Shown: positions 18,965 to 33,800 of the stretch, piece by piece
How the letters are laid out: every line of letters starts with the position of its first letter
Numbering within the stretch: position 1 is the stretch's first letter
Assembly: GCF_009469615.1 (NCBI RefSeq)
Contig: NZ_SSXX01000005.1
Coordinates: forward strand, 186,001 to 250,000
Direction: 5' to 3'
Origin: Dechloromonas sp. H13
GTDB taxonomy: Bacteria > Pseudomonadota > Gammaproteobacteria > Burkholderiales > Rhodocyclaceae
DNA length: 64,000 bases
The notes under the pieces: generated by a model
Told to the model about the DNA's origin: nothing
Seen by the model: the letters and a program-made list of their open reading frames with translations, nothing else
The model's database searches: none
Made by a program: the position numbers and the translations under genes

Positions 18965-19815
18965 TCAAGATGAAAGGACTCGGCCGCGGCCTCGACGCCC
19001 TGCTTGCCGGCAGCGACAAGCCGCAGGGCGACGAGCAGCGCAACCTGCCGGTCGACCGACTTAAACCGGGCAAATACCAGCCGCGCACGCACATGGACGA
19101 AACCTCGCTCGGCGAACTGGCGGCCTCGATCCGGGCGCAGGGCGTCATGCAGCCGATCCTGGTGCGCGCCATCGACAACACGCCGGGCGCCGAGCGCTAC
19201 GAGATCGTCGCCGGCGAGCGCCGCTGGCGTGCTTCGCAGCTGGCCGGATTGAGCGAAGTGCCGGTGCTGGTGCGCAGCATCCCGGACGAGCAGGCGTTGG
19301 CGATGGCACTGATCGAGAACATCCAGCGCGAGAACCTCAATCCGTTGGAGGAAGCCCAGGGACTGCAGCGCCTGATCGACGAATTCGGCCTGACCCACCA
19401 GCAGGCGGCCGATGCCGTCGGGCGTTCGCGCCCGGCGGCGAGCAATTTGCTCCGTCTTTTGCAGTTGACCGCAACCGTCCAGGACATGCTGATGAGCGGC
19501 AAGCTCGACATGGGCCACGCGCGGGCGCTGCTGCCGCTAGGCGGGGCGCAGCAGGCGGCGGTGGCGCAGCGCATCGTGCAGAAGGACCTGTCGGTGCGAG
19601 AGGCCGAACGGCTGGTGCAGCATCTTTTGAATCCGCCGAAGAAGGCGGCCGAACAGGCGGTCGACCGCGACCTCCTCCGCCTGCAGGAGGAACTGTCGGA
19701 CGGTCTCGGCGCCAGCGTCGCCATCCGCTCCAACAAGAAGGGGGCGGGCAAGGTCACGATCGAGTTCGGCAGTCTCGACCAGCTCGACGGGCTGATCGCG
19801 CGTCTGCGTGGATGA
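18961..19815 (+). CDS. parB: Chromosome partitioning protein ParB (Spo0J)
   Basis: ParB binds parS and spreads as a CTP-dependent clamp. The 284-residue product begins with the ParA-interacting MKGLGRGLDALLAG motif. It has the CTP-binding GERRWRASQLAG block, ENIQRENLNPLEEAQG, and a helix-turn-helix (HQQAADAVGRSRPAASNLLRLL). The C-terminal dimer domain ends FGSLDQLDGLIARL. I found no copy of the parS consensus TGTTTCACGTGAAACA in this window. Confidence 0.96.
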
Positions 19816-19879
19816 TTCATGGCACAATGAAAAATGCTTCGCGAATTCGGGAAAACCCTTGTTTTGTGCGTTGCAGCAT

Positions 19880-19908
19880 TTGACTCATGTATAAGACTTC
19901 GTTACACT
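19880..19908 (+). promoter_or_regulatory. Candidate sigma-70 promoter of the ATP synthase operon
   Basis: TTGACT (19880-19885), a 17-nt spacer and TACACT (19903-19908) form a good promoter between parB and the atp genes. A start near 19915 would lie downstream of the first ATG (19887) of the atpI frame, arguing for a later atpI start. Confidence 0.55.
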
Positions 19909-19934
19909 CGCGCAGTTTTCAACCGGGGCCTGCC

Positions 19935-21108
<1,174 letters not shown>

Positions 21109-21172
21109 GCGTTTTGGCAGTTTCCCGTAGTTTTTAGCTTTTAACTTTAACCGTAACAACCTACCTTACTGA

Positions 21173-21442
<270 letters not shown>

Positions 21443-21481
21443 TCTCCACGCGCCTGTAACCCTAATTACCAGGAGGTTAGC

Positions 21482-21952
21482 GTGAATATCAACGCGACAC
21501 TGATTGGCCAGGCAATCTGGTTTGCAGTCTTCATCTGGATCACGATGAAGTACGTCTGGCCGCCGCTGCAAAAGGCGATGGCCGACCGTCAAGCACAGAT
21601 CGCCGAGGGCCTGGCTGCGGCCGAGCGCGGCAAGCACGAGCAGGAGCTCGCTGCCAAGCGTTCCGCCGATGCGCTGCGTGAAGCCAAGGAGAAATCCGCG
21701 GATCTCGTCGCTCAAGCCGAAAAGCGTGCGCAACAGATCGTCGAAGAAGCCAAGGGCAATGCCAAGGTCGAGGCGGACAAGGTCGTCGCCGGCGCCAAGG
21801 CAGAAATCGAACAGGAAGTCGAACGCGCCAAGCAGCAACTGCGTGAGCGTGTCGCCGAACTGGCGGTTGCCGGTGCCGAGAAGATCCTGCGCAAGGAAAT
21901 CAACGCGTCCGCGCATGCCGACATGCTGGTCGCCCTGAAACAGGACCTGTAA
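21482..21952 (+). CDS. atpF: F-type ATP synthase subunit b
   Basis: This is the peripheral stalk subunit, 156 residues. It has an N-terminal membrane helix ([23 protein letters not shown]), then a long charged helix of coiled-coil type ending LVALKQDL. Only one b gene is present, so the stalk is a homodimer. The start codon is GTG or ATG-equivalent at 21482 behind AGGAGG. Confidence 0.96.
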   Translation: MNINATLIGQAIWFAVFIWITMKYVWPPLQKAMADRQAQIAEGLAAAERGKHEQELAAKRSADALREAKEKSADLVAQAEKRAQQIVEEAKGNAKVEADKVVAGAKAEIEQEVERAKQQLRERVAELAVAGAEKILRKEINASAHADMLVALKQDL

Positions 21953-21954
21953 GC

Positions 21955-22491
21955 ATGGCCGAATCCGTCACTATCGCCCGCCCTTACGCCGAAGCCCTGT
22001 TTGGCGCGGCCAAGGAAAGCGGCAATCTGGCCAAGTGGGCCGAGCAGCTCGCACTGCTCGCCCAGGTGGCTGCCAATCCCGAGGCCCGCGCGGCCATCGG
22101 CGATCCCAATGTGGCGGCCCCGCAACTGGTCGACCTGTTCCGGTCTGCCTGCGGTACGGCGGTAGGGGCGGAGCTGTCGAACTTCATCCAGCTGCTGTCC
22201 AAAAACAACCGTCTGGGGCTGTTGCCGGAGATCGCCGGCTTGTACGAGAGCTACAAGCAGGCCGAGGAAGGCACCAAGCAGGCCGAAATCGTCTCGGCTT
22301 TTCCGATCGACGCTACTCAGGTCAAGTCCCTTGTTCCCCAACTCGAGGCGATTTTCAAATCCAGGCTCGAGGCTTCGGTTACGGTCGATCCGGAACTGAT
22401 TGGTGGTATCAAGGTTATCGTTGGCGACCAGATGCTGGATGCTTCAGTCCGCGGCAAGCTCGACGCCATGGCTACGGCGCTGAACAACTAG
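21955..22491 (+). CDS. atpH: F-type ATP synthase subunit delta
   Basis: This 178-residue subunit joins the peripheral stalk to the alpha/beta head. N-terminal helical domain begins VTIARPYAEALFGAAKE; C-terminal block is SVTVDPELIGGIKVIVGDQMLDASVRGKLDAM, the family signature. It starts 2 bp after the atpF stop. Confidence 0.96.
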   Translation: MAESVTIARPYAEALFGAAKESGNLAKWAEQLALLAQVAANPEARAAIGDPNVAAPQLVDLFRSACGTAVGAELSNFIQLLSKNNRLGLLPEIAGLYESYKQAEEGTKQAEIVSAFPIDATQVKSLVPQLEAIFKSRLEASVTVDPELIGGIKVIVGDQMLDASVRGKLDAMATALNN

Positions 22492-22500
22492 GAGAATTTC

Positions 22501-24039
<1,539 letters not shown>

Positions 24040-24053
24040 TCTAGGAGAACGCC

Positions 24054-24914
24054 ATGCCTAGCGGCAAGGAAATTCGCAACAAGATCAAGAGCGTCGAAAA
24101 CACGCGCAAGATCACCAAGGCCATGGAGATGGTGGCCGCATCCAAGATGCGCAAGGCGCAGGACCGGATGCGTGCCGCCCGCCCCTACGGCGAGAAGATC
24201 CGGCGCGTTGCGGCCAACCTGTCTCATGCCCTCACCGAGTACAAGCACCCGTTCCTGGTTTCCCGCGATCAAGCCAACATCGGCGTGATCCTGATCACCT
24301 CGGACAAGGGCCTGTGCGGCGGTCTCAACTCCAACATCCTGCGTCTTACCGTGACCAAGATGAAGGAGCTCGAGAGCCAGGGCAAGAAGTTTCAGGCCAC
24401 CTGCATCGGCAACAAGGGCTTCGGCTTCATGCAGCGCGCCGGCGGCAAGATCGTTTCGCATGTGACGAATCTTGGCGATACGCCGCACCTGGAGAAGCTG
24501 ATTGGACCGGTCAAGGTCCAGCTCGACGCCTACATGAAGGGCGAGATCGACGCGCTGTACATCGGTTACACCCGCTTCATCAACACGATGAAGCAGGAGC
24601 CGGTCTTCGAGCAGCTGCTCCCGCTGTCCGGCGAGGCCGTCGGTTCCGCCAAGACCAAATGGGACTATGTCTACGAGCCGGATTCCAAGGCCGTTATCGA
24701 CGACTTGCTGATCCGTTATGTCGAAGCGCTGATCTATCAGGCAGTGGCCGAAAACATGGCCTCCGAGCAGTCGGCACGGATGGTCGCCATGAAGTCCGCT
24801 TCGGACAATGCCAAGACCGTCATCGGTGACTTGAAGCTGGTTTACAACAAGGCCCGTCAGGCTGCGATTACCAAGGAACTCTCGGAAATCGTCAGCGGCG
24901 CCGCCGCGGTGTGA
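24054..24914 (+). CDS. atpG: F-type ATP synthase subunit gamma
   Basis: The central rotor shaft, 286 residues. The N-terminal helix is [30 protein letters not shown] and the C-terminal helix ends [18 protein letters not shown], the family signature. Between them lies the Rossmann-like middle ([13 protein letters not shown]). It lies between atpA and atpD as usual. Confidence 0.97.
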   Translation: MPSGKEIRNKIKSVENTRKITKAMEMVAASKMRKAQDRMRAARPYGEKIRRVAANLSHALTEYKHPFLVSRDQANIGVILITSDKGLCGGLNSNILRLTVTKMKELESQGKKFQATCIGNKGFGFMQRAGGKIVSHVTNLGDTPHLEKLIGPVKVQLDAYMKGEIDALYIGYTRFINTMKQEPVFEQLLPLSGEAVGSAKTKWDYVYEPDSKAVIDDLLIRYVEALIYQAVAENMASEQSARMVAMKSASDNAKTVIGDLKLVYNKARQAAITKELSEIVSGAAAV

Positions 24915-24921
24915 CGCGTAG

Positions 24922-26346
<1,425 letters not shown>

Positions 26347-26373
26347 CCGGCGTCACCAGCATAGGAGCCAGTC

Positions 26374-26799
26374 ATGGCAATTTCTGTTCATTGTGATGTG
26401 GTCAGCGCCGAAGAGTCGATCTTCTCCGGTCTGGTCGAATTCGCCGTTTTCCCCGGCGAATCCGGCGAGCTGGGCATCCTGCCGCACCATACGCCGCTGC
26501 TCACCCGTATCAAGCCGGGCACCATTCGCCTGAAGCTGCAGGGTCAGAGCGACTATGAGCTGGTGTACGTGTCAGGCGGAATGCTGGAAGTTCAGCCGGC
26601 CATGATCACCGTGCTGGCCGATACGGCCATCCGTGCCCACGATCTGGACGAAGCCAAGGCCCTGGAGGCCAAGAAGCGTGCCGAAGAAGCGCTTGCCAAC
26701 CGCAACGCCGAAATGGACTACGCTGCCGCGGAATCCGAGCTGGCACAGGCGATCGCCCAGCTGCAGGCCATCCAGCGTCTGCGCAAGTCGGTTCACTAA
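26374..26799 (+). CDS. atpC: F-type ATP synthase subunit epsilon
   Basis: This 141-residue subunit has the N-terminal beta-sandwich ([37 protein letters not shown]) and a C-terminal helical hairpin rich in Ala/Glu. It couples rotor and head and can inhibit hydrolysis. It is the last gene of the operon, followed 19 bp later by a strong terminator. Confidence 0.97.
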   Translation: MAISVHCDVVSAEESIFSGLVEFAVFPGESGELGILPHHTPLLTRIKPGTIRLKLQGQSDYELVYVSGGMLEVQPAMITVLADTAIRAHDLDEAKALEAKKRAEEALANRNAEMDYAAAESELAQAIAQLQAIQRLRKSVH

Positions 26800-26815
26800 G
26801 CCGTCACCGGCAAAC

Positions 26816-26847
26816 GCAAAAGGGGCAGCTTCGGCTGCCCCTTTTTA
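26816..26847. terminator. Strong bidirectional rho-independent terminator
   Basis: AAAAGGGGCAGC, loop TTCG, GCTGCCCCTTTT is a perfect stem flanked by A and T runs. It ends the ATP synthase operon on the plus strand and the ubiJ-ubiE group on the minus strand. Confidence 0.93.
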
Positions 26848-26870
26848 CTTTCGGTCGTTGCAATGCCCGC

Positions 26871-27446
26871 CTACGGTGGCAGGCGCGCTATCCGCTTTTC
26901 AAGGCGTGCGACATCGTCGCGCAGCTGATCGACCTCAATCGCAAAGCAGCGTGTATCGCGGGCCGGCGTCACCAGCGCCGATTCCTCGGTCGCGTATTCG
27001 GCCAGATTCGCCCCCAAGCGACGGGCTGCCGCCCGGTGCCAGGCGATACCGCCAGTCAGCAGCTGCGCCAGGCGATGCGCCGGGATGTCGCCGATCGCGT
27101 CGGCGAGATCCGCTTCGTAGTCCCAGCGCAGATTGCGGAAGACGAAAGCGAGCGTTTCGGCAAAGTTTGCCGCGCCGCTCAGGCGTGCCGTGGCGAATAC
27201 GCTACCGGGATCGGTGAGCAGCCGGAACGGGGCGTCGGCGGCAAAGGCGATGGTCACGCTGGGGGCATCATCCGTGGTGGCAGGACGGAAAAAGCCCCTT
27301 TCATCGACCGTCATCGCCAGCCGCAGCAGTCCACCTTCGATCCGGGCAGTCTGTCCGACATAGGACAGAAGCCGCTCGCGCGCCCAATCTTCCCGGTCGA
27401 GAAGATGATTCAGCACGGGGACGATGACGGCGCCCGGGTTCAGCAT
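26871..27446 (-). CDS. ubiJ: Ubiquinone biosynthesis accessory factor UbiJ
   Basis: UbiJ belongs to the lipid-binding part of the ubiquinone biosynthesis complex. The 191-residue product has an N-terminal SCP2-like domain (VLNHLLDREDWARERLLSYVGQTARIEGG, then SVTIAFAADAPFRLLTDPG). The C-terminal tail is helical and coiled-coil-like (VDQLRDDVARLEKRIARL), as in the family. It lies 12 bp downstream of ubiE. The usual third member, ubiB, is not next to it; the ATP synthase terminator follows. Confidence 0.88.
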   Translation of the reverse strand: MLNPGAVIVPVLNHLLDREDWARERLLSYVGQTARIEGGLLRLAMTVDERGFFRPATTDDAPSVTIAFAADAPFRLLTDPGSVFATARLSGAANFAETLAFVFRNLRWDYEADLADAIGDIPAHRLAQLLTGGIAWHRAAARRLGANLAEYATEESALVTPARDTRCFAIEVDQLRDDVARLEKRIARLPP

Positions 27447-27458
27447 CGATGATCCGGG

Positions 27459-28196
27459 CTAGAACTTGAAGCCGCGATGCAGGGCGACGACACCGAGGGC
27501 CATGTTGAAATATTCGACCCTCTCCAGTCCGGCCTCCTCCATCATCCGCTTGAGCTCCTCCTGCCCGGGATGCACCCGGATCGACTCGGAAAGATAGCGA
27601 TAGCTGTCGGCATCGTTGGTGACCAGCTTGCCGACGCGCGGAATGACGTGGAAGGAATAGAAATCGTAGGCCGGCGCCAGCGGCTTCCAGACCTGCGAGA
27701 ACTCGAGGACCAGCAAGCGCCCGCCGGGACGGAGGACGCGATGCATTTCCGCCAGCGCGACATCCTTGTGGGTCATGTTGCGCAGGCCGAAGGCGACGGT
27801 GACGCAATCGAACCAATCGTCCGGAAAAGGCAGCTTCTCGGCGTCGCACTGGGCGGCCGGCACCATGAACCCCTTGTCGGTCAGCCGGTTACGGCCGCGC
27901 GCCAGCATGGCGTTGTTGATGTCGGTCAGCCAGACCTGCCCGCTCTTGCCGACCTTGCGGGCGAAGGCCAGTGCAAGGTCGCCGGTACCGCCGGCCACGT
28001 CGAGGACGCGCGAACCTTCGCGGACGCCGCTACGCTGGATGGTGAATGCCTTCCAGAGCCGGTGCAGGCCGCCCGACATCAGGTCGTTCATCAGGTCGTA
28101 ACGATTGGCGACCGAGTCGAAGACATCGGCGACACGCCGTGCCTTTTCGCGCTCCGCGACGGTTTCGTAACCGAAATGGGTGGTTTCGTTTTTCAT
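27459..28196 (-). CDS. ubiE: Ubiquinone/menaquinone C-methyltransferase UbiE
   Basis: This SAM-dependent enzyme does the C-methylation step of ubiquinone (and menaquinone) synthesis. The 245-residue product has [27 protein letters not shown] motif [15 protein letters not shown] and the family block [24 protein letters not shown]. Start follows closely on the DUF971 gene (4 bp), so they are probably co-transcribed. Confidence 0.96.
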   Translation of the reverse strand: MKNETTHFGYETVAEREKARRVADVFDSVANRYDLMNDLMSGGLHRLWKAFTIQRSGVREGSRVLDVAGGTGDLALAFARKVGKSGQVWLTDINNAMLARGRNRLTDKGFMVPAAQCDAEKLPFPDDWFDCVTVAFGLRNMTHKDVALAEMHRVLRPGGRLLVLEFSQVWKPLAPAYDFYSFHVIPRVGKLVTNDADSYRYLSESIRVHPGQEELKRMMEEAGLERVEYFNMALGVVALHRGFKF

Positions 28197-28200
28197 GGTT

Positions 28201-28620
28201 TCAATGGTGTTGACCGCAACTGCCGCCGCTGTGGCGCGACGTGGTGTCGATGTCGCGCGACAGCCCGTGCGCTTCGATCTGCTTCAGGTATTCCTGCCAG
28301 AGTTCGTCGTGGTGTTTGCCGAGGTTGTAGAGCAGATCCCAGGAGTAGAGGCCGCTGTCGTGCCCGTCCGAGAAGACGAAGCGGACGGCGTAGGTGCCGA
28401 CCGGCTCGATGCGTTCGATCTCCACGTTGCGTTTGCCGGTCTGCAGCGTTTCCTGTCCCGGACCGTGGCCGCGGGCTTCGGCCGACGGTGTATAAACCCG
28501 CAGGTACTCGAAATCCAGCTTGAAGCGCTCGCCGCTTGCGTAGGCGATCTCCAGCAGGCGGGATTTCTGGTGCAGCTTGATTTCGCTCGGAATTGGCGTG
28601 TCGCGTTCGATGCCGGCCAT
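28201..28620 (-). CDS. DUF971 family protein
   Basis: This 139-residue protein has the DUF971 domain ([38 protein letters not shown]...[27 protein letters not shown]). That domain is related to the N-terminal domain of gamma-butyrobetaine hydroxylase. In proteobacteria it is often encoded with ubiE or Fe-S cluster genes; its role is not established. Start at 28620 follows GGAGGTC on the minus strand. It heads the DUF971-ubiE-ubiJ group. Confidence 0.85.
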   Translation of the reverse strand: MAGIERDTPIPSEIKLHQKSRLLEIAYASGERFKLDFEYLRVYTPSAEARGHGPGQETLQTGKRNVEIERIEPVGTYAVRFVFSDGHDSGLYSWDLLYNLGKHHDELWQEYLKQIEAHGLSRDIDTTSRHSGGSCGQHH

Positions 28621-28682
28621 AAGACCTCCAACAGTGAGGGCGCTAGTTTAGCGCACTCGCCACGGCTACGAGACGAGATGCG

Positions 28683-30281
28683 TCAAAGCGTCTCGTAGCT
28701 GACCCGGTCGAAGTCGACGCCGCGTTGCCGGACGTGCTTCATGCGCAGTAGCAGGGATCCCTCTCCGACATGCACCTCCAGCGTGCCGCTGGCCTGGTAC
28801 ATGCCGCTCGGCAGGACGACCGATCCTTCCTGGTGGATGGCGGCGATCGGCGGCAGCAGGAAGCCGCGGACGAAACGGTCGGCGTGGCCGGCATTCGTCG
28901 GCGCATGGCGGACGCCGACTGCTTCCGGCAAGCCGGGCAGCACTGAAATCCCGACCACCATGCCACCGTCCGCTTCCTGCATCAGCCAGCTCGCCTGGCC
29001 GAGCAGGAACTGCTCGCCGTCATGCGGACAGACGGCGAGCAGCTGGCTGTGGGCGACCCGTTCGCCGAAGTGGCCGCGCGCCAGGCGGAAGCCGTTGGCC
29101 GAATGATTGATGACGTTCCATTCGTCGATCGGGTAGTTGGTCTGCGGCTTGATGCTCAAGGCCTGGCCCGGTATCGCCTGATCGCGGAAGGTGAACAGCT
29201 GGTCGAACTCGTTGCGCGAATAGGCGCTGACCGAGTCCGGCTGGACGAATTCGGCGCCGCCGATGAAAAAGTGCATGGCCTCGAAGCCAACGGCGAGCTT
29301 CGCCGTGCCTTCCGAGGGGAAGCGGCGGAAGCGGCGCGGCGACGCGGTCTGGGTCCATGGCCGCGAGAGATGTTCGAGCAGCTGGATGACGTTCCCGGAG
29401 GTTTCCTCGCCCAGGCCGAGCTGCGACGGCGTCATGCGCTGCCGCAGCTGGGCGAGCATGTGGCTCAATTGCAGGCCGAGGCGACTGGTGTCGAGGCGCC
29501 GGGCGTCGGCGCCGATGTTGTCGGCCGAACCGGTGGGGTGGATCGGCTGGTCCTTCATCAGTTCGACGATGTAGGGCGGCACTTCGTACTCGTCGTCGAG
29601 GCGGTGCAGCGAAACCAGCGGCGCCCACATGCCGGCCCAGCGGCGGATCAGGTTGAGATTGCGCACGGTGTTGCTGTAGGGGCTGGCGACCTCGATCAGC
29701 AACAGCGTCACGTAGGCGGCCGAGCAATGGGTCGCCTGCAGGTCGCTTTCCAGCGAATCGTTGACCGGCGTGTAGATAATCCCCCACTGCTCGGCGGTCT
29801 CGTAATAGCCGTGCAGGTCGTGCCAGATGCCGGCCGGCACTTCGCGCCGCGCGCGGTAGTGCTCGAGGATGATCATCCCGGTGTAATACAGGCAGCGGTG
29901 CAGGATGGTCGCCACCAGGGTCGAATACAGCGGGTTGTCGGCGGCCGGTTCCTGCAGGCGGGCGCACAGCGCGTAGGCCTTGCCCATGCGCCGCCAGGCG
30001 CCGAGAACCTGCTGGAAGGCCTCGTCCTCAGGATCCGAAAGAACCAGCGGCTTGTTGTGATAGCGCCGGGCCATTTCCTCCTCGACGAAATGCATCGGCA
30101 CCCGCGTCTGCTCGAGCAGCGCCAGGAGGACGCCGGCTTCGGGCGGGTTCTCGAGCAGCGCATCGACGAATGCGACGAGCTGCTTCTCGGCCAGCGGCGG
30201 GTTGGCCAGCGGCAACTGGGCCAGGTAGTTGGCTCCGGTTTGCAGATCGGGGATCGACAGGGAGGGCGAGGCCATGTTCAT
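28683..30281 (-). CDS. Conserved hypothetical protein with PilZ-like C-terminal region
   Basis: The protein is 532 residues, soluble, with no signal peptide. The first 350 or so residues are mostly helical. Near the C-terminus, NHSANGFRL fits the N-x-S-x-x-G half of the PilZ cyclic-di-GMP motif, in a beta-rich context. The RxxxR half is not clear, so c-di-GMP binding is uncertain. I chose the ATG at 30281 (MNMASPS), 5 bp after the HIT gene stop; the open frame extends upstream as a shadow of that gene. ATG 30275 is an alternative. The adjacent HIT gene suggests co-expression only. Confidence 0.6.
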   Translation of the reverse strand: MNMASPSLSIPDLQTGANYLAQLPLANPPLAEKQLVAFVDALLENPPEAGVLLALLEQTRVPMHFVEEEMARRYHNKPLVLSDPEDEAFQQVLGAWRRMGKAYALCARLQEPAADNPLYSTLVATILHRCLYYTGMIILEHYRARREVPAGIWHDLHGYYETAEQWGIIYTPVNDSLESDLQATHCSAAYVTLLLIEVASPYSNTVRNLNLIRRWAGMWAPLVSLHRLDDEYEVPPYIVELMKDQPIHPTGSADNIGADARRLDTSRLGLQLSHMLAQLRQRMTPSQLGLGEETSGNVIQLLEHLSRPWTQTASPRRFRRFPSEGTAKLAVGFEAMHFFIGGAEFVQPDSVSAYSRNEFDQLFTFRDQAIPGQALSIKPQTNYPIDEWNVINHSANGFRLARGHFGERVAHSQLLAVCPHDGEQFLLGQASWLMQEADGGMVVGISVLPGLPEAVGVRHAPTNAGHADRFVRGFLLPPIAAIHQEGSVVLPSGMYQASGTLEVHVGEGSLLLRMKHVRQRGVDFDRVSYETL

Positions 30282-30286
30282 TATTT

Positions 30287-30721
30287 TCAGCCTTGGTATT
30301 GGTCCGGGTGCAGTTGCCTGCGCAGCGCCTGGCGCAGGGTGTTGTCGTCGACCGCCGGGCGCGGGCGGGGCGCGTCGCGCTGCACCGCGCCCCACACCGG
30401 CTCGGGAAAGTGCCGGTCATCGTGCCAGCGCGGGATGACGTGCCAATGCAGGTGCGGCGTCATGTTGCCGAAGCTGGCGAGATTGATCTTGTCCGGCGCG
30501 AACAGGGCGCGGACCACCTTTTCGACGGCGAAGACCACGTTCATCAGTCCCTGGCGCTCGTCCGGCTCGAGGTCGGTCATCTCGCGCACATGGGTGGTCC
30601 AGATGACGCGGCAGAAACCCGGATAATGCGGATCGTCGACGCGCACCACGCGGCAGGTCGGCGACTCCCAGAGGGTCGTTCCGCCTGCCGAGGCGCACAG
30701 TTCGCAGCGCTTGCCGTCCAT
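30287..30721 (-). CDS. HIT family nucleotide-binding protein
   Basis: This 144-residue protein has the histidine triad HLHWHVIPR (His-x-His-x-His), whose middle region carries the catalytic histidine in HIT hydrolases. It also has an N-terminal CELCASAGG pair of cysteines that may bind zinc. The family cleaves nucleoside phosphoramidates or dinucleotides; the exact substrate is unknown. Confidence 0.85.
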   Translation of the reverse strand: MDGKRCELCASAGGTTLWESPTCRVVRVDDPHYPGFCRVIWTTHVREMTDLEPDERQGLMNVVFAVEKVVRALFAPDKINLASFGNMTPHLHWHVIPRWHDDRHFPEPVWGAVQRDAPRPRPAVDDNTLRQALRRQLHPDQYQG

Positions 30722-30757
30722 TCCTGCATTCCCGGTTCAAACAAGGTTGCAAGGATT

Positions 30758-30784
30758 GCACTTGCATAAAAATACTGCAAGTGC
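30758..30784. repeat. Perfect 9-bp inverted repeat between two minus-strand genes
   Basis: GCACTTGCA (30758-30766), a 9-nt A/T-rich spacer and TGCAAGTGC (30776-30784) lie between the HIT gene start and the end of the large FAD/Fe-S gene. It may be a terminator hairpin or an operator for the HIT gene. Confidence 0.5.
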
Positions 30785-30837
30785 TTCCTTGGCCGTCTTT
30801 CGCCCTGTTGCGGTCGACTGCCCGAAACGGCAGGAAA

Positions 30838-33800
30838 TCAGAGCAGCACGCGCTCGATGCCGCCGTGGTTGGCGCGGTTCACGTACTGCGCCGCCCAGTT
30901 CTCGCCGAGCAGGTGCCTGGCCATCTCGACGACGATGTAATCCGCCGTGGTTCCGGCGTCGTCGTCGTAACGCGACAGCCCCTGCAGGCAGGCCGGGCAC
31001 GAGGTCAGGATCTTGACGTCGCCCGCGAAGCCGTCGCCGCGTAGCTTCTCGGCGCCTTTCTCGATCTCCTGCTGCTTGCGGAACTTGACCTGGGTCGCGA
31101 TGTCCGCCCGCGAGTAGGCGAAGGAGCCGGCATCGCCGCAACAGCGGTCGGACAGCGGCACGTCCTGGCCCATCAGCGACTTGGTCACGGCGAGCGGCGC
31201 GTAGGCTTTCATCGGCGTATGGCAGGGGTCGTGGTACATGTAGCGAGTACCGCTGACACCTTCCAGCTTGACGCCCTTCTCCATCAGGTATTCGTGGATG
31301 TCGAGCAGGCGGCAGCCGGGGAAGATCTTCTCGAACTGGTATTTCTGCAGCTGGTCCATGCAGGTGCCGCAGGAAACGATGACCGTCTTGATGTCGAGGT
31401 AGTTCAGCGTGTTGGCGACGCGGTGGAAGAGCACGCGGTTGTCGGTCGTGATCTTGACGCCCTTGTCCTCGTCGCCCGACGCGGTCTGCGGATAGCCGCA
31501 GCACAGGTAGCCCGGCGGCAGCACGGTGGTGGCGCCGATTTCGTAGAGCATCGCCTGGGTCGCCAGGCCGACCTGCGAGAACAGGCGCTCGGAGCCGCAG
31601 CCCGGGAAGTAGAAGACGGCGTCCGAGTCCTCGGTGGTCTTCTGCGGGTTGCGGATGACTGGGATGACCTTGTCGTCCTCGATGTCGAGCAGGGCGCGCG
31701 AGGTGCGCTTGGGCAGGTTGCCCGGCATCGGCCGGTTGAGGAAGTGGATGACCTGGGTTTTCACCGACGGCGCGCCGAGCGTCGCCGGCGGGTGGGCGCG
31801 CGATTCCTGGACCAGGCCGATGGCCTTGGCCGCCTTGTGGGCCAGGCGCTGGGCCTTGAAGCCGAAATCCATCATGACGCCGCGCATCAGCTTGATCGTC
31901 GCCGGGTCTTTCAGGTTCAGGTAGGTCATCGCCGCCAGCGTGCCGGGGCTCGTCCGCTTCTTGCCCTGCTTGCGCAGGAAGTTGCGCATCGCCACCGAAA
32001 CGTCACCGAAATCGATGTCGACCGGACACGGCTTGACGCAGCGGTGGCAGACCGTGCAATGGTCGGCGACGTCGTTGAACTCGTCGAAATGCTTGAGCGA
32101 GATGCCGCGCCGGGTCTGCTCCTCGTAGAGGAAGGCTTCGACCAGCAGCGAGGTGCCGAGGATCTTGTTGCGCGGCGAGTAGAGCAGGTTGGCGCGCGGC
32201 ACGTGGGTCGAGCAGACCGGCTTGCACTTTCCGCAGCGCAGGCAGTCCTTGACCATGTCGGAAATCTTGCCGATTTCGGACTGCTCCATGATCAGCGATT
32301 CGGTGCCGAGCAGGCTGAACGACGGCGTGTAGGCATTGCCCATGTCGCCGCCGGGCATCAGCTTGCCCTTGTTGAAGCGCCCTTCCGGGTCGACCTTCTG
32401 CTTGTAGGCGCGGAAGGGGCCGATCTCGTCCTCGGTCAGGAATTCGAGCTTGGTGATGCCGATGCCGTGTTCGCCGGAAATGACGCCGTCCAGCGAACGG
32501 GCGAGATGCATGATGCGCTCGACGGCCTGGTGGGCGGTCTGCAGCATCTCGTAGTTGTCGGAGTTGACCGGGATGTTGGTATGCACGTTGCCGTCGCCGG
32601 CGTGCATGTGCAGGGCGACGAAGACGCGGCCGCGCAGCACTTCCTTGTGGATCGCCTCGATGCGCTCGATGATCGGCCGGTAGACGCCGCCGTCGAAAAT
32701 CTTGGAGAGGCGGGCGTGCAGTTCCTGCTTCCACGACGTGCGCACCGAGTAGTCCTGCAGGCGGTGGAACAGCGTCGGGTTGGCGGCCTTGTTGGTCAGC
32801 TCGCCGGCCACCACGCCGTAGGACGCGAAGCGCGTCTCGGCCTCGGCCAGCGGCAGGTCGAGGTTTTCCAGCAGCCATTCCCAGCGCAGGCGCACGGCCT
32901 CGACGTAAGCGAGCGCGGCCTGGCGGCGGTCGCCGATCAGCACGTCGGTGTCGAGCGTCGTGTCGCCGCGGTGCAGCGGCAGGTCACCGCGGAGGAATTC
33001 GCTCAGCGCGTCGCACAGCGCCAGCTTGTTGCGCGTCGACAGCTCGATGTTGATGCGTTCGATGCCGTCGCAGTAGTCGCCCATGCGCGGCAACGGGATC
33101 ACCACGTCCTCGTTGACCTTGAAGGCGTTGGTATGGCGCGAGATCGCCGCCGTGCGCGAGCGGTCGAGCCAGAATTTCTTGCGCGTTTCGGCGTCGACCG
33201 CGATGAAGCCCTCGGCGGCGCGCCGGTTGCACATGCGGACGACTTCCGAGGCGGCGGTCATCACCGCCTTTTCGTCGTGGCCGACGAGGTCGCCGATCAG
33301 CACCATCTTCGGCCGGCCGTGGCGCTTGGCCTTGGTCGCATAGCCGACCGCCTTCACGTAACGCTCGTCCATGTGTTCGAGGCCGGCCAGCTGGACGCCT
33401 GCCGCATGGCCGGCGCCGCCCGGCTTGAAATAGTCGGTGATCTCGACGATCGCCGGCACCGCCTCGCGCACCTGACCGAAGAATTCCAGGCAGACGGTGC
33501 GCGTGACCGGCGGCATCTTGTGCAGCACCCAGCGCGCGGCGACGATGATGCCGTCGGTCCCTTCCTTCTGCACCCCCGGCACGCCGCCGAGGAACTTGTC
33601 GGTGACGTCCTTGCCCAGCCCGATCTTGCGGCAGGCGGCGCCGGGCATGGTCAGCACTTCTTCCTTGAGCAGCTTATTCCCCGACGGGTCGAAGCGCTTG
33701 AGGCGGAACTCGACGTTCTCCTGCTCGTGGATCTTGCCGTAGTTGTGGTTGACGCGTTCGATTTCCAGCCAGTTGCCGTCCGGGTCGACCATCTTCCACC

